A stretch of 64,000 nt of DNA. It comes from Eshraghiella sp051880035. Lineage in GTDB: Bacteria; Bacillota; Clostridia; Lachnospirales; Lachnospiraceae. The position numbers and the translations under genes were made by a program. Every line of letters begins with the position of its first letter. Positions within the stretch are counted from its first letter, which is position 1. This document shows positions 33,290-42,169 of the stretch, one piece after another. The DNA is taken from contig JBJENE010000046.1 in NCBI GenBank assembly GCA_051880035.1, positions 1 through 64,000 of the forward strand, given 5' to 3'. The notes under the pieces are model-generated. The model searched no databases and was not told the origin of the DNA. It saw only the letters and a list, made by a program, of their open reading frames with translations.

Positions 33290-35098
33290 TTATTTCTTTA
33301 CATCCCCCAGTATAATCTGGTATCTGTCCGAAAGTTTTTGAAGGAGTGCCATTGCCGCTTCTCTCCGCCTTCCGTCATATTGGGACAGGGCGTCATCAAG
33401 CAGTATGGGAGGCTTATTTTTTCCGTCCGTAATCAGCTCCAGAAGAGCTAATCTTAACGAAAGATACGCCTGGTCAATTGTTCCGCTGCTTAAGTATTTC
33501 CACTCCCTGTATGCTTTATTTTGGTCCTTTACATAGATGCCGTAGTTTCTGTCAACTGTAAGGGATTTATATCTGCCGTCTGTAAGTATTTCAAAAAATT
33601 CCGATGCCTTGTCGTTTAGCACCGGGCCGAAGCTTTCTGCCATATAGGCCGAAGCCTCTTCCATACACTCCATGGCAAGTAAAAGTGCCCTGTCATAAAA
33701 TTCCAGTTCGTTCTGCTTCTCCAAGGCATGGGAAAGCCGCTTTCTCAGTGCCTGTGTGTCCACATCGCATTCCCTTAATTCGAACTGCAGCTCAGTAAGC
33801 ATATCCCTTTTCTCTGACAGTTCTTCATAAAAGTCATTTTCTGCACTGCTTTGTTTTGAAAGCTCTAAGATGCGTTTTTCCAGTTCTTTAATTGTCTTAC
33901 GGGCCTTTAGTGCCTCTACCGACCGGATATATGCATTTTCAACTTCATCTTCACCGTAACCCGTTTCTTCAGTAAAACTTATCAGTTCATTTTCGGCTTC
34001 TTTAATCTCAGCGAGAGCCCTTGCCTTTAATTTTCTGCCCGATAAACGGGTCACAAAAAAAATCAAAAGACAAGCCGCACCTGCCGTTAAACAGGCTGAC
34101 GCCAAAATATTTTTACCGAGAAAAATCAGGACAATACCCGCCACGATACCGATAATTGCCGGTATCAGAAGCAGTTGTCCGGATTTCTGCTCATTGTACC
34201 TTGAAAGAAGCTCCTGATTGGTGGTCTTTTTAATTCGGTTTTCCCGGAATTTCTCATATTCGTCCTGTTCAATAATTATAAAATCATCGGAAAACTTTGA
34301 TTCCAGTTCTTCTTTTCTGTGTTGCAGTTCCCGTATCTGCCCCGCCGTATATTGTTCTCCCGATGCAGTTCCCGATACATTTTTTTCCAGTTCTTTAATC
34401 CGGTCTTTGAGAGCATTTATTCTTGTAAGGAGATTTTTGCCTTTCTCTTCCTTAATCACCGCCTCATTTATTTGGGCCCGGATACCGGCACACTCTTTAC
34501 GCTTTTCAACGAGAAGACCGCTCTTTTGGGAACGGGAGCAAAGTTTCTCGCGGGCGTAGGAAAGTCTTCCCATAACCAGCTTCGCAGATACTTTCTCGTC
34601 TCCCGCTGTTACCATATTGGAAAGTTTAAGCCCTATGGAATCTTCATTGCCGTTTCCAAGGAAACCGCCGGTGCTTCCGGTAAAAATAGTTTTCTCAAAG
34701 CCTTCCGCATCAAGTCCGAAAAAAAGCTTACCTATTTCTTCGTCTTTGCCGAGTCCTGCCACCTCCCCCGTGGCAGGAATGATAAGCTGCACCACATCAC
34801 TTCCCGGGCCTTTTCCGAAAAGTTTGTAAAGGCTGTATGTGGTGCCGTCTGATTCAAAAACAATTCTGCCCTCCATCGGTTCCCCGTTCCATGGTCTGTA
34901 TTTTTTTCTTAGATTTTTGGAAACATCCGGACTCTTGTCGCCTGATGTTTTACCGTAAAACATCAGATAAAGAAAGGACATTATGGTGGTTTTACCATAC
35001 TCATTATGCTCTTCTATAATATTAAATCCTGATTTAAGATTTAAGGTAAAATCTTTCAGGTCTCCAAAATTATTTATTTCTATTTTTTTAATCCACAT
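33290..35098 (-). CDS. SMC/SbcC-like ATPase (YhaN type) with central membrane segments
   Basis: 602 residues. The ATPase head is split between the two ends: Walker A-like HNEYGKTTIMSFLYLMFYG near residue 30, and signature plus Walker B (YLSSGTIDQAYLSLRLAL, PPILLDDALSQYDGRR) near 545-585. Between them are coiled-coil segments and, at about 300-350, two hydrophobic stretches (LLLIPAIIGIVAGIVLIFLG and ASACLTAGAACLLIFFVTRL) that look transmembrane. This matches the YhaN/SbcC-like family, shorter than true SbcC. It overlaps the metallophosphoesterase gene by 11 bases, so the two likely form an SbcCD-like nuclease complex. The membrane segments suggest a complex held at the membrane. Confidence 0.85.
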   Translation of the reverse strand: MWIKKIEINNFGDLKDFTLNLKSGFNIIEEHNEYGKTTIMSFLYLMFYGKTSGDKSPDVSKNLRKKYRPWNGEPMEGRIVFESDGTTYSLYKLFGKGPGSDVVQLIIPATGEVAGLGKDEEIGKLFFGLDAEGFEKTIFTGSTGGFLGNGNEDSIGLKLSNMVTAGDEKVSAKLVMGRLSYAREKLCSRSQKSGLLVEKRKECAGIRAQINEAVIKEEKGKNLLTRINALKDRIKELEKNVSGTASGEQYTAGQIRELQHRKEELESKFSDDFIIIEQDEYEKFRENRIKKTTNQELLSRYNEQKSGQLLLIPAIIGIVAGIVLIFLGKNILASACLTAGAACLLIFFVTRLSGRKLKARALAEIKEAENELISFTEETGYGEDEVENAYIRSVEALKARKTIKELEKRILELSKQSSAENDFYEELSEKRDMLTELQFELRECDVDTQALRKRLSHALEKQNELEFYDRALLLAMECMEEASAYMAESFGPVLNDKASEFFEILTDGRYKSLTVDRNYGIYVKDQNKAYREWKYLSSGTIDQAYLSLRLALLELITDGKNKPPILLDDALSQYDGRRREAAMALLQKLSDRYQIILGDVKK

Positions 35099-36227
35099 TT
35101 ACGCTCACCTCCGAAAGAAAAGCTTTAAGACCGAGAGAAAGCGCTTTTTTGCAGAGCATTTCTTCTTCCTTATCTCCCAGAGATACTGCCTTATCAAGCC
35201 GTTCTTTGATTCGGGATACAAAAAGTCCCTTCAGGCTTGTATCATCCTCAAACCCGGATAAATCCACATAAGGCACGGTCATATCCTTAATTTCAACATA
35301 GAAAATATCCGTAAGGTAATTCATTATTTCCTGCAGATTCAGGGAGAATTCCGGGTCCGTCTCTCCGGTAAGCACAATCCTGTAACTGTTTACGGCATAA
35401 TTTTCCCCGAATTTATTATGTAAATCGTCGATAACCGCTTTGGCAATTCCGGTACTGCTTTGACATCCGGTTATGTCAATTTCCGTTTTTTCATAGCGGC
35501 TTATACAGGTTTCCGCATATTCAAGGCTGCACAAGCCTTTTGAAACGGTTCCCCGGTAAATTCCCATGCTGCCGCATTCATCAAAACCTCTTCCCTGCGG
35601 TGCTCCGCAATAGGCATAGTATGTATTGCCGGATTTAACCACCTCACTTCTCTTATGAATATGTCCGAGGGCAAGATAATCCAGATTACTGCCCGCTATC
35701 TCTTCTTTATTAATCGGGTTATATTTTCCTTCCCCCGATAAATCCCCGTGCAAAACACCGATCTGAATATAATCTTCCTTATCTGACACACGCATATCTG
35801 TGAGCATGCTTTCATAACATGAACCCATGGTAAAACCTGCTCCCGTAACACAGGTCTTAATATCATCAAGAACCACCGTCTCTGCCGTTCCTTTGAAAAT
35901 ATGCACATTATCCGGCCAGTCCTCTTTCATATACGGGGACTCCTCACAGGCCGGATCATGGTTACCCGGAGCAATGAAAACTTTTGTACCGGGAATGGAA
36001 GAAAACGCCTCCGAGATTTCAATAATGTCCTGCCACAGTGCTTTCGGACTGTCAAAAAAATCTCCCGCTATGAGAAGTATGTCCGTACCATCTTCGCGGC
36101 ACATATCTATAATATTAAGAAACACTTTTTTAACACGGGCATTTCTGGCGGCCCAAGAGGCATCGGTAAGAGCAGCCTCGTTACTGATATGGAAATCACC
36201 GCAGTGAATTATTTTAACAGGTTTCAT
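35088..36227 (-). CDS. SbcD/YhaO-like metallophosphoesterase (DNA exonuclease)
   Basis: 379 residues. The calcineurin-type phosphoesterase core is complete: HCGDFHISNEA, LIAGDFFDSP, FIAPGNHDPA, GVLHGDLSG and ALGHIHKRSEV supply the dinuclear metal ligands. The C-terminal third is a family-specific cap with an acidic/basic tail. YhaO of Bacillus, an Mre11/SbcD relative, has the same partner gene. The next gene, which overlaps its end, codes the ATPase. The likely role is processing of DNA ends or hairpins. It is divergent from the flippase gene. Confidence 0.88.
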   Translation of the reverse strand: MKPVKIIHCGDFHISNEAALTDASWAARNARVKKVFLNIIDMCREDGTDILLIAGDFFDSPKALWQDIIEISEAFSSIPGTKVFIAPGNHDPACEESPYMKEDWPDNVHIFKGTAETVVLDDIKTCVTGAGFTMGSCYESMLTDMRVSDKEDYIQIGVLHGDLSGEGKYNPINKEEIAGSNLDYLALGHIHKRSEVVKSGNTYYAYCGAPQGRGFDECGSMGIYRGTVSKGLCSLEYAETCISRYEKTEIDITGCQSSTGIAKAVIDDLHNKFGENYAVNSYRIVLTGETDPEFSLNLQEIMNYLTDIFYVEIKDMTVPYVDLSGFEDDTSLKGLFVSRIKERLDKAVSLGDKEEEMLCKKALSLGLKAFLSEVSVNVD

Positions 36228-36272
36228 ATAAGCCTCCGAATTTCGATATATTTTAAGTATATCATATTTCCA

Positions 36273-36301
36273 TTGAAAAAAGGGAAAAATAAAGGTATAT
36301 T
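36273..36301 (+). promoter_or_regulatory. Promoter for the flippase gene
   Basis: Plus strand -35 TTGAAA (36273-36278), 17-bp spacer, -10 TATATT (36296-36301), about 55 nt before the ATG. Confidence 0.6.
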
Positions 36302-36355
36302 ATAGTCAGCTTAATTTTTACACACGATATATACATAAACCGGGAGAATAATTAT

Positions 36356-37987
36356 ATGGCAAAATCAAAATCAGCCAATGACAATTTTATAAAGCAGGGC
36401 AGTATTCTTGCAGTTGCTTCCGTAATTTCAAGAATTATCGGACTTCTCTACCGCAGCCCGATGACTGCCATTATCGGAGATGAAGGTAACGGACTTTACA
36501 GCTATGCCTTTGAGGTATATTCCATTGCCCTTATCCTTTCATCCTACAGTATGCCATTGGCCGTTTCCAAAATTCTTTCCGGAAAAATTGCAAGAAAAGA
36601 GTACCGCAACGCATACAAAATTTTCAGATATGCCATGATTTTTGCAGCAATTTCCGGATTTGCCATGATGGCAATAATATTTTTTGCCGCTCCTTTCATT
36701 GAGAAAATATCCAACTATCAGGGTCTTACCCTTCCCTTAAGAGTCCTGTCCCCGACAATTTTCGTAGTGGCAATTGTGGGAACAATAAGGGGCTTTTTCC
36801 AGAGTAGGAAGACAATGATTCCGACTGCGGTTTCACAGCTTGCAGACCAGATAATCAATGCTCTTGTAAGTGTTCTGGCAGCTTATCTTTTTGTACTTAC
36901 TGCCAAGAATTCCCTCGACCATGCCAGCAAAGGTGCGGCCGGCGGAACACTGGGAACGCTTTTCGGTGCTTTGTCCAGTCTGTTTTTCCTTATTTTCCTG
37001 TTTGTCATATACAGGCCAAGAATGAAAAAACACCTTGCACATGACCGCTCGTACAGGGAAGATACTTCCGCGGACATCTGGAAGATGCTTTTTGCAACAA
37101 TAGTACCGGTTATATTAAGCCAATCCGTATATCAGGCAAGCGGACTCATTGACGGTACACTTTTCGGTAATCTTTACAGTGGCGAGAACAACTCTTCCCT
37201 CTGGGGTTCCTACAGCACCAAATACCGTGTACTTGTAAATGTCCCTAATGCCATCGCTTCATCTATGGCTTCATCTATGATACCTACTCTTGTTTCACTT
37301 TATTCGGTAGGTAATATGAAAGCATTCAAAAACAAACTGGCAATTTCCGTTAAGGTCAATATGATGATTGCCATTCCATGCGCCGTAGGATTAGCCGTCC
37401 TCGGAACACCTATAATGAGGCTGTTATTTCCTACCACGGACTTTACACTATCAGGCAAAATGCTTACCTTCGGCTCAATAGCGGTTGTATTCTACGCTTT
37501 ATCAACTATAACAAATGCTGCACTCCAGGGACTTGACAAAATGCGCAAGCCCGTGATAAATGCAGCAATTTCTCTTGCAATACATGTAGTTTTAACCGTG
37601 ATACTTCTTAAGTTTACAGGTCTTGGAGTATACACACTTATTATCGGCAACATCACATTCCCGCTTGTTGTATGTATTCTGAACTGGATTGATGTAAACC
37701 GGTATGCCGGATATCATCAGGAAATAATCAAAACATTCCTGATTCCTTCAGGTGCTTCTCTCATAATGGGAGCATCCGCATTCGGAATATACAAGCTTGT
37801 TGTCCTTATAGGCGGTGCATCATATATTGTGAACTTCATAGGAGTCATGATAAGCATGATTCTGGCAGTAATAATCTACTTTGCGGTAATGTTCCTCACA
37901 AAAGGACTTACACACAAGGATTTACTTGACTTCCCTATGGGACTCAGAATCGAGCGCCTTGCCGTAAAATTAAAATTAATGAGATAA
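36356..37987 (+). CDS. MurJ/SpoVB-type lipid-linked oligosaccharide flippase
   Basis: A 543-residue polytopic membrane protein of the MOP superfamily with about 14 hydrophobic helices. The N-terminus (FIKQGSILAVASVISRIIGLLYRSP) is typical of the SpoVB/polysaccharide-biosynthesis branch, as are the central SQSVYQASGLIDGTLFGNL and PNAIASSMASSMIPTLVSLYS. Related proteins flip lipid II (MurJ, SpoVB) or other undecaprenyl-linked sugars. Without glycan genes nearby the cargo cannot be told; lipid II is the default inference. Start ATG 36356 follows GGGAGAATAATT. It is convergent with the kinase-amidotransferase gene, only nine bases apart, with no terminator stem seen between them. Confidence 0.9.
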   Translation: MAKSKSANDNFIKQGSILAVASVISRIIGLLYRSPMTAIIGDEGNGLYSYAFEVYSIALILSSYSMPLAVSKILSGKIARKEYRNAYKIFRYAMIFAAISGFAMMAIIFFAAPFIEKISNYQGLTLPLRVLSPTIFVVAIVGTIRGFFQSRKTMIPTAVSQLADQIINALVSVLAAYLFVLTAKNSLDHASKGAAGGTLGTLFGALSSLFFLIFLFVIYRPRMKKHLAHDRSYREDTSADIWKMLFATIVPVILSQSVYQASGLIDGTLFGNLYSGENNSSLWGSYSTKYRVLVNVPNAIASSMASSMIPTLVSLYSVGNMKAFKNKLAISVKVNMMIAIPCAVGLAVLGTPIMRLLFPTTDFTLSGKMLTFGSIAVVFYALSTITNAALQGLDKMRKPVINAAISLAIHVVLTVILLKFTGLGVYTLIIGNITFPLVVCILNWIDVNRYAGYHQEIIKTFLIPSGASLIMGASAFGIYKLVVLIGGASYIVNFIGVMISMILAVIIYFAVMFLTKGLTHKDLLDFPMGLRIERLAVKLKLMR

Positions 37988-37996
37988 ACATACCGT

Positions 37997-40900
37997 CTAT
38001 TTCGTTACATATTTTCTGATAAAGTCAAGCACTATCTTACGGGTCTCTTCCTGTGAATTGGCTGTTCCGAACCGTCTTTCTGGATGCCACTGCAGCCCCA
38101 GTACTTTCATGCTTTCTGATTCGTATGCCTCAACCACCCCGTTATCCGTATCTATTGCCAAAGGTGTAAAACAAGGTGCCAGAGAATCCACATATACACA
38201 ATCCTTGTGATAATTGTTTACATATATGGAACGGTTCTCTTTTACAAGAAAGACCTTATGATCCTCGCCTCTCGGTCTTTTGACTTTTAATTTAGGATGG
38301 TAGGAAAGTTTGCCTCCGTAAAGCACATTCATATACTGCATGCCTCTGCAGGTAGCAATTACCGGAATACCATGGCCGATGCAGTACTTTATAAGTTTCT
38401 CCTCCATGGCATCCCTGTGAGGCTGGAGCTCATCATCATGATCCTTATCGTAATACACCGGATTAAGTGAACCTCCGCCCACTACGATAAGCAAATCCAC
38501 TCTTTCCTCAAACAGCTTTTCAAAATTCTTGGTATGATTGGAAACCGGTACAGGTATAAATCCCAGAAGTTCATAGAACCGCACATAAGCCGACTCTAAC
38601 ACATCCGTCGGGTCTCCGTACTGGTTCACGCCTTCTCTCTGTGTAATAAGTGCCCTTAAATTCTTGTATTGAAGGCCTTCCTCTATTCTTCCGTTACGGC
38701 AGTCAAGGTCAAGGTAGCTGACTCCGCATACATAGTCATATATTTTTTCACCGCAGCCTATTGCCGCAGGAATCTCAAACTCCGCGCACCTTATTGCCAT
38801 ATGGGACGCAACTCCGCCGTATCGGGTAATAAAGCCCTTGATTCCCTTGGTAAAAATCCACTCATATCCCGGATCGGCTTTAGGAAGTACCACGATTTTA
38901 TCGGTAATATCAGCTTCCGGGTCTTCTTCAAGAACGATAACCTCTCCTTCAACATGCTTTGAGGTAATAAAATTCGGTCTTGCCTCGGGAACCGGCACAA
39001 CATCTATATCCCTGACATCAAAAATGACTTCAGGCAGAATAACCATTCTGTTGAAAATATATTTTTCTTTTCTTTTTTCCATATTCTTCGTAAGTGAAGT
39101 TCTTAAATCTGCCCGGTTATTCTCGTCCAGGCTTTCGTAAATATCTTCCACGGTAAGCCATGAAAGTTCCTTACGCTTTATATCAAGTTCTTCGCCTACA
39201 TAGATAAGCAGTTCAAGAACAAGACTAAGGGACTTGGTAAATTCAAATTTAAAATATTCCCTCTGCTCCATTGCGGTTCTGAGAAAATATACGAATTTAT
39301 CCGGTGAAATATCAAATCCCACATCCTGCAGTGCTTTGGCAAGCCTGTCCTTATCTAACTCCCCTGCTTCATCCTTATTGTCAGTCTTTCTTCTTCCTGA
39401 AGCCGGTCTGAAACTCATCTTATCATATCTGTCCGTACGGATATCATATGTACCGCTTCTTAAATGTCCGTATTTATCATTAAATTCTTTTCTTGAAATT
39501 CTTCCGTCGGAAAACTTTTCAAAATCACTGTCAAACTGGGATGATACGGTATTAATGGATTTCATGAAGCAGTCCATCTCTTCGTCGGTAAAATATCCCG
39601 CTTCCGTCAGGGTCCTGCAGAATGCTCTTGCCATAAATGCCAGTCTCGCCTGTCTTGTAAACTGAATTGTTCCGAACTTTTCAATTGCCTCAAGCTGTTT
39701 CGGCACATATTTAAGCGCCTCTTTGGCCGATAATCCGCCACATTCAAGCGACTGCTCCACAGGTTTCCTGAAATTCTCCATAATTTTCAGCGAAAGAAAA
39801 TCTTTTTCGAGAATTTCATCATATTTATCCAGACAGTCCTTTGTAAGATTAAATAAAGCGTCCAGATAATCCTGCCTCTCCTCCTCCGAAAAGCCGTGTT
39901 CCAAAAGCTCCGTACTTCTGGATGCCGTACAGAAATCATAAGTGGTAAAAGCTATTTCAAACTCAATTTTGTCATGTGCCGTTTTGTCTTTTCTGAGTTT
40001 TTCGCAGTAATAATCCACAAGTTTAAGTGCCAGTTCTTCACTTACCGCCTGAGGAATAAGACTGTAAAAAGAATATTCAAGGCTTATATACGGCTTATTG
40101 CCCAGCCTGTACATTAATTTCTCCTGAATCTCCCTGTAGCCTATCTGGGCTATACCTTTATTCCATGCATTCTTTGTAATTATATGTTCATACAATGAAT
40201 ATTCAAGGCTTCTCGGATTGGTTCCGATTATCTCCGACGGATTCCAGAATGCCATATCAGACATCATCATGGGTTTCCCGTTAAAAACACACAAATCATT
40301 TCTGTATTGTTCTTTTATTGCATCAATTCCTGCAAAGAAATTACCGTCATCTATATTTTTCCCCTGCTTATAACTTGCCACAAGGGGTCTGACCTGAAAA
40401 ATAATCACTTCTCCCGACGCATTAATGGCAAACTCCATATCCAGCGCCATTCCGTTAAGAAACAGCTCTATCTCCTGAACTGCGGCTATAAGGTCTCCCC
40501 ACACCCCGGAAAGTTCTTCAATGTCCGCGTTTTTGACTATCCAGATTGTCTTGCCGCCTCTTCCGCTTGTAACGGAATCGGTAGAACCCTGATCGTCATA
40601 ATTGATCAGGTAATACGGCCTGTTGCCCTGTATGTCACGGGTAAAAACAACACCGCTGTAGTGCACATTCTGCGCCTGCCTCTGGATAAGGATCTGCTCA
40701 TGTTCAATATTGTCCGAGTCCTTTTTGTAGGATAACATTACCTTTTCAATGGCACCGGCGATCTGCTCCCTGTCCGCCGAATCAATGCCCAGAATGCTTT
40801 CATAATGGCCGGCATTGGAGGTTTTAAAGCTGTCTTCCTTGGAGGATGAGCTTCTTACCACAATCCGATCCCCGTTAAAACGGTTTACAATATCTTCTAT

Positions 40901-41041
40901 TACTTCCTCTGTATTGCTTTCGTATTCAGAAACCGGAAGGATATACATTTTTTCTATTTTTGACTTCTTAATAACCTTGCTTAAAGCATAAAGGGTATTG
41001 GCTTTGGTGGATATCACATGCTGTCCGTAACCGTTATTCAT
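37997..41041 (-). CDS. Fusion of glutamine-kinase-like (PEP-synthase-type) and class I amidotransferase domains
   Basis: 1014 residues. Residues 1-225 are a PPDK/PEP-synthase ATP-grasp domain (RIVVRSSSSKEDSF, GVVFTRDIQG, EVIIFQVRPL). Residues 250-550 carry signatures I associate with the Campylobacter Cj1418 L-glutamine kinase family (MSDMAFWNPSEIIGTNPRSL, KYGHLRSGTYDIR). Residues 690-790 are the swivelling phosphohistidine domain (GGVASHMAIRCAEF, His747). Residues 830-1014 are a C26-type amidotransferase with oxyanion VVGGGSLNP, nucleophile Cys898 (IATCRGMQ) and His986/Glu988 (LQWHPE), like Cj1417. In Campylobacter these are separate proteins that make and release the phosphoramidate of capsule. 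Here they are one chain with no capsule genes and no cytidylyltransferase beside it. Catalytic residues look intact; the in vivo product is unknown. Confidence 0.85.
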   Translation of the reverse strand: MNNGYGQHVISTKANTLYALSKVIKKSKIEKMYILPVSEYESNTEEVIEDIVNRFNGDRIVVRSSSSKEDSFKTSNAGHYESILGIDSADREQIAGAIEKVMLSYKKDSDNIEHEQILIQRQAQNVHYSGVVFTRDIQGNRPYYLINYDDQGSTDSVTSGRGGKTIWIVKNADIEELSGVWGDLIAAVQEIELFLNGMALDMEFAINASGEVIIFQVRPLVASYKQGKNIDDGNFFAGIDAIKEQYRNDLCVFNGKPMMMSDMAFWNPSEIIGTNPRSLEYSLYEHIITKNAWNKGIAQIGYREIQEKLMYRLGNKPYISLEYSFYSLIPQAVSEELALKLVDYYCEKLRKDKTAHDKIEFEIAFTTYDFCTASRSTELLEHGFSEEERQDYLDALFNLTKDCLDKYDEILEKDFLSLKIMENFRKPVEQSLECGGLSAKEALKYVPKQLEAIEKFGTIQFTRQARLAFMARAFCRTLTEAGYFTDEEMDCFMKSINTVSSQFDSDFEKFSDGRISRKEFNDKYGHLRSGTYDIRTDRYDKMSFRPASGRRKTDNKDEAGELDKDRLAKALQDVGFDISPDKFVYFLRTAMEQREYFKFEFTKSLSLVLELLIYVGEELDIKRKELSWLTVEDIYESLDENNRADLRTSLTKNMEKRKEKYIFNRMVILPEVIFDVRDIDVVPVPEARPNFITSKHVEGEVIVLEEDPEADITDKIVVLPKADPGYEWIFTKGIKGFITRYGGVASHMAIRCAEFEIPAAIGCGEKIYDYVCGVSYLDLDCRNGRIEEGLQYKNLRALITQREGVNQYGDPTDVLESAYVRFYELLGFIPVPVSNHTKNFEKLFEERVDLLIVVGGGSLNPVYYDKDHDDELQPHRDAMEEKLIKYCIGHGIPVIATCRGMQYMNVLYGGKLSYHPKLKVKRPRGEDHKVFLVKENRSIYVNNYHKDCVYVDSLAPCFTPLAIDTDNGVVEAYESESMKVLGLQWHPERRFGTANSQEETRKIVLDFIRKYVTK

Positions 41042-41077
41042 AATGTTTCACCCTTTCCGTGACATAATCTTACTAAA

Positions 41078-41119
41078 ATTTTATCAGTTTGATGCATTTA
41101 CTGCAATAAACTGATAAAA
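41078..41119 (-). promoter_or_regulatory. Inverted repeat spanning the promoter of the fusion gene
   Basis: TTTTATCAGTTT (41079-41090) and AAACTGATAAAA (41108-41119) are perfect 12-bp inverted repeats, 17 bases apart. The left arm contains an extended -10 (minus strand TGATAAAAT, 41078-41083). The -35 region (TTGCAG) is weak. It may be an operator or a second terminator for degV. Confidence 0.45.
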
Positions 41120-41147
41120 AAATACGGATACTTAAGCGTATCCGTAA
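41115..41147 (-). terminator. Intrinsic terminator after degV
   Basis: TACGGATAC (41123-41131) pairs perfectly with GTATCCGTA (41138-41146). On the minus strand the stem is followed by seven T (41116-41122). Confidence 0.8.
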
Positions 41148-41205
41148 TTATTTAAAGTAAAACCGCCCGGCAATCTGCATGTAAAACAGTTGCCGCCTTT
41201 CAAAA

Positions 41206-42060
41206 TTAATCGTCAAACATTATACCGATTCCTATGAGTCCCGGTCCCGTATGTACCGCCATGCTGGCAGTTATCTGACCTTCTTCTATAATCTCACCGT
41301 TAACGGCCTGCTCAAGAATAAGAGGTCTTACCTGTTCCGCCTTATCAGGCGCCCCGCCGTTCATAAGTGCAATCATGGCCTTTCTCTCACCTACATATTC
41401 CATTGCAACCTTGAGAATCTTGCTTATGCCTTTAACTTCGCCTCTGATTTTGGCAACCGTATAATACACGCCTTTCTCATTGCAGGAAATAATCGGCTTC
41501 AGGTTAAGTGCCTTTCCGACAATGGCAACCGCCGGATTGATTCTTCCTCCCTTTCTGAGATAGTCAAGGGTATCCATATAGAAAAATACTTTGGAATCAT
41601 TAATCTTACGCTCAAGGCCTTCCTTGATGGTGTTAAAATCAGCGCCTTCTTCGGCTGCCCTCGCTGCCCATATTGCGTAAAGGCCGGCTCCGATTGAAAT
41701 ATTTCTGGTATCAAATGCATATGTCTCCATATCTTCAATCTGGTTAAGAGTCATGGCAACAGTGTTATATGTTCCGCTGAGTCCGCTGGAAATGGTAACT
41801 GCAATAATCTTCTCATATCCCTGAGCCTTAATCTCATCCACAATATCAAGCACTTCCTGCATATTAGGTGTGGAAGTCTTAGGGATTTCTTCAGGGAACC
41901 GGTTGTATATCTCATCTGCTTCTATGTCAAGTCCGTCTGAGTAAACCTTATCTCCGTATAAGATTTTAAGACGAAGAACTTTAATATCGTATTTTGCGAT
42001 TAATTCCTTACTTACATCACATCCCGAATCTATCAATACTGCAATTTTGTTGATATTCAT
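41206..42060 (-). CDS. DegV family fatty-acid-binding protein
   Basis: 284 residues in the two-domain DegV fold. The family binds a single fatty acid and, as FakB, presents it to the kinase FakA for phosphorylation. Visible are AVLIDSGCDVSKELIAKY at the start, the fatty-acid carboxylate site in KTSTPNMQEV, VTISSGLSGTYNTV, LDYLRKGGRINPAVA and the C-terminal MAVHTGPGLIGIGI. No fakA gene is in the window. The gene is monocistronic: it has its own promoter with an operator-like palindrome at the start site and a strong terminator. Which fatty acid it binds is unknown. Confidence 0.93.
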   Translation of the reverse strand: MNINKIAVLIDSGCDVSKELIAKYDIKVLRLKILYGDKVYSDGLDIEADEIYNRFPEEIPKTSTPNMQEVLDIVDEIKAQGYEKIIAVTISSGLSGTYNTVAMTLNQIEDMETYAFDTRNISIGAGLYAIWAARAAEEGADFNTIKEGLERKINDSKVFFYMDTLDYLRKGGRINPAVAIVGKALNLKPIISCNEKGVYYTVAKIRGEVKGISKILKVAMEYVGERKAMIALMNGGAPDKAEQVRPLILEQAVNGEIIEEGQITASMAVHTGPGLIGIGIMFDD

Positions 42061-42075
42061 AATTCAATCCTCCAT

Positions 42076-42102
42076 AACATGTAGTTTTAAATACTACATG
42101 TT
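42076..42102. promoter_or_regulatory. Operator-like palindrome at the degV transcription start
   Basis: AACATGTAGT (42076-42085) and ACTACATGTT (42093-42102) are perfect 10-bp inverted repeats around TTTAAAT. They begin three bases past the -10 and cover the predicted start site, ending just before the GGAGG. A repressor would block transcription here; as RNA it would be a leader hairpin. Confidence 0.6.
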
Positions 42103-42104
42103 AA

Positions 42105-42133
42105 AGTATATTATATGTATATATCATTGTCAA
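42105..42133 (-). promoter_or_regulatory. Sigma-A promoter for degV
   Basis: Minus strand -35 TTGACA (42128-42133), 17-bp spacer, -10 TATACT (42105-42110). Confidence 0.75.
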
Positions 42134-42169
42134 TATAGTTTATAGTTTTTTTAGAAATATATACTCTTT

